Shown here piece by piece: positions 6,079 through 10,696 of a stretch of 10,696 bases of DNA (its first letter is position 1; every line of letters begins with the position of its first letter). Where the stretch lies: NCBI GenBank assembly GCA_030526935.1, contig JAUNBY010000071.1:1-10696 (forward strand), given 5' to 3'. Made by a program: the position numbers and the translations under genes. This DNA comes from Clostridia bacterium. Lineage in GTDB: Bacteria; Bacillota; Clostridia; Christensenellales; Aristaeellaceae. The notes under the pieces were generated by a model. That model searched no databases and was not told the DNA's origin. It saw only the letters and a list, made by a program, of their open reading frames with translations.

Positions 6079-7698
6079 ATGAATTCAAAAAAACGCAAGC
6101 AGGGAGCTTGGATCAAATGGGTAGTAGTCATTGTAGTTATAGCCGTAGTGGTCGTACTCGTATGGCCGAGAATTTCAACCCTCATAGGAGGAACTAGCAC
6201 AACCGGAACTATGGGCGCAACGGCCAGCACCGGCACAACCACAACCGGACTTACCCAGGGCGAGTATGTAGCCGTTGAAAAGGGCAATTTGGAAGTTACC
6301 GTCTATGGTTCGGGCAGCCTTTCTCCCAGAGAAACTTATTCGGTTTACAACGACAGCGAGGGCAAGATTGAGTCCATCGAGGTCGAAACCGGAGATACGG
6401 TTCAGGCGGGCGACGTGCTCGTGAGGCTCTCATCGAGCGATATAGAAACTAATATATCGACCTACGAAGCGGCGCTGTTCGACGCGCAGGTGGCCCTTAG
6501 CGAAGTGAGGGATACCGGAACCGATTACTATGTATACTCTCCATCGGCGGGAACCCTGAAGGTTCTCATGTGCGAGGAAGCCGACGACGTAGCTTCCGTC
6601 ATGAACCAGTACGGCTATCTCGCGGTCATCTCGAGGGACGACAAGATGCGCGTGGAGTTTGAACCAGTGGCCGATTACGGTCTTGAGATAGGCGACGTCG
6701 TAAACGTGTGGATCGACAACCTGGCGATAATGGCGACCGTGGATCAGACCGTGGGACTTGGCGCCAACATAGCCGTAACCTTACCGGACGACGATTACGA
6801 CGTGGGCGAGGAAGTGCTCGTAACGACGCTTCAGGGTCAGACGATTGGATACGGACTGCTCGAGATAAACATGCCGGTTCCCATAACCGCCATAGGCGGC
6901 GTGGTCGAGACCATATACTACGAGGAAGGCGAGAGCGTATCCTCGGGCGCGAAACTGTTCTACACCACCGGACGCCTTCCCTCGTCGGATCTGCAATCGG
7001 CGCTTCTCAAATACGAGGAAGCCAGAACCGCCCTCGACAACGAGAAGGAAAAGCAGGATAACCTCATAATCAGAGCGCCCATCGACGGCATAGTCACCTC
7101 CGTAGGCGTATCGGTCGGCGCCAGGCTCGACGAGAGCGTATCACTCGTGACATTGCAGTCTCAGAACAGCTTCAACGTCATAGCTACGGTAGATGAACTC
7201 GACATAGTAAACGTCGAAATCGGACAGCAGGTCGATATTGAGATAGACGCCTATCCCGACGAAGTTTTCACTGGAACCGTAAGGCGCATATCGGGCGTGG
7301 GCAACGTATCCGGAGGCGTGGCGACATATGAAGTGACCGTCGCGGTAGACGACACGACTGGCAGGCTCAAGGACGGCATGACCGCCTCGATAGAGATAGT
7401 CATCGCCAACAAGGAAGACGCCATACTCATCCCCGTTGAAGCCATATCCACATCCAACGGACAGAAATACGTGACCCTTTCAACGGGACTTTCGACGACC
7501 ATCACCACCGGCCTCAGTAACGATGAATACGTAGAGGCGCTCTCGGGCGTGAGCGAAGGCGATCAGGTTCTCGTGACGCGCTCCACATCGACCAGCACCA
7601 CCACCACGATGCCCAGCGGCATGGGCGGCATGGCCGGAGGCATGGGCGGCGGAATGCCGTCTGGAGGCGGCATGGGCGGCGGTATGCCCGGAATGTAG
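6079..7698 (+). CDS. HlyD/MacA-type periplasmic-adaptor-like subunit of ABC exporter (YknX-like), with doubled adaptor module
   Basis: Membrane-anchored adaptor that in MacAB/YknXYZ systems links the transporter to its extracytoplasmic partner. Parts seen: a basic N-terminus; TM helix at about 12-30; a Thr/Gly/Ser linker at 38-60; lipoyl half-motif GKIESIEVETGDTVQAGDVL at 95-114; a short helical stretch; second half at about 151-185; barrel-like segment at about 188-250; another lipoyl half GVVETIYYEEGESVSSGAKL at 274-293; helical hairpin at 303-328; matching half RAPIDGIVTSVGVSVG at 332-347; beta-barrel at about 364-440; membrane-proximal part with ILIPVEAI; and a Gly/Met-rich tail at 511-539. 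MacA and YknX are about 370-380 aa, so this 539-aa protein is much longer, and an internal duplication would explain it. The ATPase and permease genes follow immediately. No TolC-like gene is present, as expected for a monoderm. Substrate unknown. Confidence 0.9.
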   Translation: MNSKKRKQGAWIKWVVVIVVIAVVVVLVWPRISTLIGGTSTTGTMGATASTGTTTTGLTQGEYVAVEKGNLEVTVYGSGSLSPRETYSVYNDSEGKIESIEVETGDTVQAGDVLVRLSSSDIETNISTYEAALFDAQVALSEVRDTGTDYYVYSPSAGTLKVLMCEEADDVASVMNQYGYLAVISRDDKMRVEFEPVADYGLEIGDVVNVWIDNLAIMATVDQTVGLGANIAVTLPDDDYDVGEEVLVTTLQGQTIGYGLLEINMPVPITAIGGVVETIYYEEGESVSSGAKLFYTTGRLPSSDLQSALLKYEEARTALDNEKEKQDNLIIRAPIDGIVTSVGVSVGARLDESVSLVTLQSQNSFNVIATVDELDIVNVEIGQQVDIEIDAYPDEVFTGTVRRISGVGNVSGGVATYEVTVAVDDTTGRLKDGMTASIEIVIANKEDAILIPVEAISTSNGQKYVTLSTGLSTTITTGLSNDEYVEALSGVSEGDQVLVTRSTSTSTTTTMPSGMGGMAGGMGGGMPSGGGMGGGMPGM

Positions 7699-7711
7699 GG
7701 AGGAATCATCA

Positions 7712-8437
7712 GTGATTGAATTAACAGGCATTGTAAAGCGCTACCAGATGGGCGACGAGATAATAGACGCGCTGGATCACATAGACATGCGCATAGAGGA
7801 CCACGAGTTCGTAGCCATAATAGGCCCCTCCGGAAGCGGCAAATCGACGCTTATGAACATAGTGGGCTGCCTCGACTACGCCGACGAGGGACGTTATATG
7901 CTCGATGACGAGGACGTGTTCGAGACCTCGGAGCGGAATCTGGCCACAATAAGAAATAAGAAAATAGGCTTCATATTCCAGCACTTCAACCTTCTTGGCA
8001 AGCTGACGGCCTATGAAAACGTCGAACTGCCCCTGATATACCAGGGAATAGGCGCCTCGCAGCGCAAGAAACTCGTAACGGAAGCCCTTGAAACCGTGGG
8101 ACTGGCTAACCGCATGGGACACAGGCCGAACGAGCTGTCCGGCGGACAGCAGCAGCGCGTGGCCATAGCCAGAGCCATATCCACAAAGCCCTCTTTGTTG
8201 CTGGCCGACGAGCCGACCGGCAACCTCGACTCAAAGTCGGGACGCGAGATAATGAAGATGCTCAAACAGCTTAACGAGCAGGGCAATACCATAATGCTCA
8301 TAACCCACGACAACGGCATCGCCATGCAAGCCCAGCGCCGTTTGACCATACACGACGGGCAACTGTCGTCAAGCGACGAATACATCAAATCGGCGGTTGA
8401 GGCGAGCTTCAAACATAAGGAGGAGACGAGCGCATGA
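7712..8437 (+). CDS. ABC exporter ATP-binding protein, MacB/LolD/YknY type
   Basis: Nucleotide-binding subunit that powers the adjacent MacB-type permease by a mechanotransmission cycle. The 241 aa have every functional motif: Walker A GPSGSGKST (38-46), Q-loop Q90 in FIFQHFNLL, signature LSGGQQQRVAIARA (142-155), Walker B LLLADE followed by the D-loop (162-173), and H-loop H199 in LITHD. The FQHFNLL and LTAYENVELPLIY segments are typical of the LolD/MacB group. The start is GTG 7712 with GGAGG (7699-7703) 8 bases before it, directly after the adaptor stop. The tail (about 220-241) is short and variable. It overlaps the permease start by 4 bp, so production of both is coupled. Confidence 0.95.
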   Translation: MIELTGIVKRYQMGDEIIDALDHIDMRIEDHEFVAIIGPSGSGKSTLMNIVGCLDYADEGRYMLDDEDVFETSERNLATIRNKKIGFIFQHFNLLGKLTAYENVELPLIYQGIGASQRKKLVTEALETVGLANRMGHRPNELSGGQQQRVAIARAISTKPSLLLADEPTGNLDSKSGREIMKMLKQLNEQGNTIMLITHDNGIAMQAQRRLTIHDGQLSSSDEYIKSAVEASFKHKEETSA

Positions 8438-9603
8438 TGAAATTTGTGCAGGCGCTGAAGATGGCGCTCAAGTCGATAGCGAGCAATAAAATGCGCTCAT
8501 TTCTGACGATGCTGGGAATCATCATAGGCGTTTTATCGGTAACGGTGCTCACGGCGGTGGGCCAGGGCACCACCGCCCAGGTAACGGAGCAGATAACGAG
8601 CCTCGGAACCAATATGATAACGGTTCAAAACCGCGCCATAAGGCAGGTTCGGCTTGAACTGGAGGATCTTGAGGAATTGCGGGGAGTGGGAGGGGTCAAC
8701 CTCGTCTCCCCCCTGATAACAAGTTCCATGACGCTAAAGGCCGACACCAACACCTACACCGCGACCGTTCAGGGCGCGACCGAGGGCTACGACACCATCA
8801 GGGGATATACCGTCTCAAACGGCCGGTTCATAACCGCCGCCGACGTCGATAACCGAAGCTACGTATGCGTGGTCGGCGTGACGGTAGCCGACGAGCTTTT
8901 CGGACAGCGCAATGTCGTCGGCGAGAAGATAAGGATCAACGGCAAGCACTACACCATAATCGGCGTATACGCGGAAATGGGCGACGACGAGGGCGCGACT
9001 CAGGACGAATGCGTCACCATCCCCTTCACCAACGCCCAGCGCAATTTCCGAAACACCACCATCACCACCTTCTACGCCAACGCCACCAGCGAGGACTACA
9101 TAGATTACGCGGTAGAGACCCTCGAGGCGTTCATGCTGGACCTCACCGGCAGCAGCGATTACTACTCCGTTACCAGCCAGACGCAGCTTCTTGAAACCAT
9201 GACCGAGGTATCAGACACCCTGTCGGTGATGCTCGCGGGTATCGCGGCGATATCCCTGTTGGTAGGCGGCATAGGCATAATGAACATAATGCTTGTATCC
9301 GTATCGGAGCGCACGCGCGAAATCGGCATAAGAAAGGCCATAGGCGCCAAGCGGCTGGACATAATGGCGCAGTTCATAACGGAGGCCGTGATGCTCTCGT
9401 TCAGCGGAGGCATAATAGGGGTCGTGCTCGCATGGGTGACTTGCACCTACATAGCGCCCGCCATAAACGTAACGATGGTCATGCAGATGAATATAGCGAT
9501 GCTGGCGCTTGGATTCTCGGTTTTGATGGGCGTGATTTTCGGTTCTTACCCAGCTAACAAGGCGGCGGGACTATTGCCCATAGAAGCACTAAGATACGAA
9601 TAA
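8434..9603 (+). CDS. MacB/YknZ-type ABC exporter permease (MacB_PCD-FtsX)
   Basis: Membrane subunit of the exporter, 389 aa, the usual length for a MacB permease without fused ATPase. It has the four-helix layout of the type VII (MacB/FtsX/LolCE) fold: TM1 at about 22-44 (RSFLTMLGIIIGVLSVTVL), a large extracytoplasmic domain at about 45-264, TM2 at about 265-288 with the cytoplasmic coupling segment SERTREIGIRKAIGA after it (291-305), TM3 at about 315-345, and TM4 at about 355-375 followed by the conserved P(I)EALRYE end. Start ATG 8434 overlaps the ATPase stop, and AAGGAGG (8417-8423) lies 10 bases before it; ATG 8437 is the alternative. In Bacillus the relative YknZ contributes to resistance to the SDP toxin; here cargo is unknown. 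Confidence 0.94.
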   Translation: MMKFVQALKMALKSIASNKMRSFLTMLGIIIGVLSVTVLTAVGQGTTAQVTEQITSLGTNMITVQNRAIRQVRLELEDLEELRGVGGVNLVSPLITSSMTLKADTNTYTATVQGATEGYDTIRGYTVSNGRFITAADVDNRSYVCVVGVTVADELFGQRNVVGEKIRINGKHYTIIGVYAEMGDDEGATQDECVTIPFTNAQRNFRNTTITTFYANATSEDYIDYAVETLEAFMLDLTGSSDYYSVTSQTQLLETMTEVSDTLSVMLAGIAAISLLVGGIGIMNIMLVSVSERTREIGIRKAIGAKRLDIMAQFITEAVMLSFSGGIIGVVLAWVTCTYIAPAINVTMVMQMNIAMLALGFSVLMGVIFGSYPANKAAGLLPIEALRYE

Positions 9604-9621
9604 AGAACAGGAGGGGCCATC

Positions 9622-10551
9622 ATGAAAAGAGTTCTGGCGATGACAGTGACCGTACTGCTGTTAGTGACCGCCATACAACCGTTGAGCTACGCGGCGACCA
9701 TAATGTACGCCAAGTACGCCGTAAACCTCAGAAGCAGTCCCAGTACCAGCGGTACCATCTATAAAACCATCCCCAAGGGCGGGCAGATCACCCGGCTGTC
9801 CAGCTCCTCCACAAACGGATACTACCGGGTTTCATATAAAGGAGTCGTCGGATACGCCCTCGCCTCCGCGTTCACCACATCTTCAAGTTCCGGCTCGGGT
9901 TCCTCCTCAGGCGGAGGCGGGGGAGGCGGCGGCTTCCCCGGAGGCGGGTTCGGAAGTTTCAAGCCAAAGCTGAAGTTGAGCCAGAATAAGATCGTCTTTA
10001 CGCTGGGCGACGACCCCGTACAATTGACCGCGACCGTGACTATGCCCACGATGCCCGGCGCGGGAAGCGATGATACCACAACCGGCGACGATGCCACAAA
10101 CGGCGACGAGACGCAGACCGAGGAATACACCTACACCTGGACAAGCCTCGATCCCACGGTGGCGACGGTATCGGAAGACGGCCTGGTAACGCCGGTAGGG
10201 CAGGGATCGTGCAAGATCAAATGCATCGTCACGACGAGCATGGGAAAGGTCACAAAGAAGTGCACTGTCAAGGTTAAGCCCGTAGTCCCGACCGCCGTGA
10301 CGCTCGATACCTACTCGATAACGCTGGAAGTCGGCGAAACTTATCAGCTCACCGCCACCGTCGCCCCGGACGACGCAACGAATAAATCCGTCAAATGGTC
10401 GTCCAAGAAAAAGAAGATCGCAAAGGTCTCAAACTCGGGCCTCGTCACCGCCGTCAAGGTCGGAACGACAAGAATCATCTGTAAAACACAGTCGGGTTCT
10501 AAAAAGGCAGTGTGCGTGGTGACGGTAGTCGCAAAGACGAGCGGCGAATAA
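9622..10551 (+). CDS. Secreted SH3b-Big2-Big2 protein, fourth gene of the exporter operon
   Basis: Exported surface or extracellular protein of 309 aa. A signal peptide covers about residues 1-24 (basic start, hydrophobic core, likely cleavage after LSYA). An SH3b domain at about 26-85 has the YAVNLRSSPSTSGTIYKTI and GYYRVSYKGVVGYALASAF hallmarks, usually a cell-wall or peptide-binding fold. A Ser/Gly-rich linker at 86-111 includes eight Gly in a row. Then come two Big2-type Ig-like domains at about 116-218 and 222-303, each with the ATV..DGLVT(P/A)V..G and CTV/CVV end. The first Big2 is interrupted by an acidic Asp/Thr-rich insert at 147-168. There is no sortase motif or C-terminal anchor. 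AGGAGG (9609-9614) precedes the ATG by 7 bases, and the gene starts 18 bp after the permease, so it belongs to the operon. It may be an accessory partner of the exporter; that link is inferred. Confidence 0.88.
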   Translation: MKRVLAMTVTVLLLVTAIQPLSYAATIMYAKYAVNLRSSPSTSGTIYKTIPKGGQITRLSSSSTNGYYRVSYKGVVGYALASAFTTSSSSGSGSSSGGGGGGGGFPGGGFGSFKPKLKLSQNKIVFTLGDDPVQLTATVTMPTMPGAGSDDTTTGDDATNGDETQTEEYTYTWTSLDPTVATVSEDGLVTPVGQGSCKIKCIVTTSMGKVTKKCTVKVKPVVPTAVTLDTYSITLEVGETYQLTATVAPDDATNKSVKWSSKKKKIAKVSNSGLVTAVKVGTTRIICKTQSGSKKAVCVVTVVAKTSGE

Positions 10552-10577
10552 GGATTTGACAGGGATAAAGCATGTAA

Positions 10578-10615
10578 GGGGGCTGTCTAGCGCACAGCCC
10601 CCGTTGTTTGCTTTT
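10578..10615 (+). terminator. Rho-independent terminator of the exporter operon
   Basis: GGGGGCTGT and ACAGCCCCC form a perfect 9-bp stem around a 7-nt loop (10578-10602), followed by a T-rich GTTGTTTGCTTTT. It is 26 bp after the last stop and closes the four-gene operon. Confidence 0.9.
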
Positions 10616-10634
10616 GGCATGCCGTTCTTCCTTG

Positions 10635-10691
10635 CCTCTCTTGGCTGCAAGCCGCGCGAAGCGCCATGGAGAGGTGCCCGCCGCAGCGGGC
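10635..10691. repeat. Clustered short inverted repeats, possible extragenic structured element (truncated)
   Basis: CCTCTC (10635-10640) can pair with GAGAGG (10669-10674), enclosing two abutting hairpins: GGCT/AGCC around GCA (10643-10653) and GCGC/GCGC around GAA (10654-10664). A third hairpin, GCCCGC/GCGGGC around CGCA, follows at 10676-10691. The GC content is higher than in the operon's flanking gap. No open frame with family features crosses it. The window ends here, so its extent is unknown. Confidence 0.35.
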
Positions 10692-10696
10692 GGAGA

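Noticed and set aside
7696..7712. Possible frameshift or fusion between adaptor and ATPase
   Set aside because: A clean TAG stop, a GGAGG and a well-spaced GTG separate them; both proteins are complete.
7721..8412. Two minus-strand open frames of 133 codons each opposite the ABC ATPase
   Set aside because: They mirror the constrained codons of a conserved ATPase; no start signals or family features.
9822..10130. Minus-strand frame with a long proline run
   Set aside because: The polyproline is simply the reverse of the poly-Gly linker codons of the secreted protein.
10429..10650. Minus-strand 73-codon frame crossing the final terminator
   Set aside because: It runs through a perfect 9-bp terminator hairpin and the end of the Big2 gene; no domain and no good ribosome binding site.

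Overview
The window looks like chromosomal DNA of a low-to-mid GC Firmicute, most likely an anaerobic gut-type Clostridia member. The evidence is strong AGGAGG ribosome binding sites before almost every gene, a CUT1 sugar ABC transporter beside a GH105-type glycosidase, a YknX/MacA-type adaptor in an operon with no outer-membrane channel gene, and a secreted SH3b/Big2 protein. No rRNA, tRNA, CRISPR array, transposase or phage gene was seen. All nine genes that can be supported lie on the + strand.

Region 1 (1-2470) is the end of a carbohydrate uptake and degradation operon: two permease subunits (the first cut by the window edge, overlapping the second by 4 bp), then a GH105-like unsaturated-glycuronyl hydrolase, then a rho-independent terminator. 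The model is import of oligosaccharides left by polysaccharide lyases and cytoplasmic removal of the unsaturated end sugar, as in Bacillus pectin/rhamnogalacturonan loci. The substrate-binding protein must lie upstream, outside the window.

Region 2 (2471-5795) has a TetR-family regulator with its own promoter-like sequence and a possible operator, closed by a long composite hairpin terminator. It is followed by a six-helix HdeD/DUF308 membrane protein and an FtsH-type AAA+ zinc protease, probably co-transcribed. The HdeD gene has an odd start: its best Shine-Dalgarno covers the only nearby GTG and is correctly spaced for an in-frame ATT.

Region 3 (5796-6078) is a 283-bp gap with three successive hairpins, two of them good terminators, insulating ftsH from the next operon.

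Region 4 (6079-10615) is a tight four-gene operon: a MacA/YknX-like adaptor, a MacB/LolD-type ATPase, a MacB-type permease, and a secreted protein with an SH3b domain and two Big2 Ig-like domains. Spacing is 13 bp, a 4-bp overlap and 18 bp, ending in a perfect 9-bp GC-rich terminator. The adaptor is unusually long (539 aa) and appears to contain two lipoyl/beta-barrel modules in tandem plus a Gly/Met-rich tail. The secreted partner carries its own Gly-rich linker. This exporter plus cell-surface protein set is the most interesting system here. After the terminator the last 80 bp fold into several adjacent hairpins and may be the start of an extragenic repeat or structured element.
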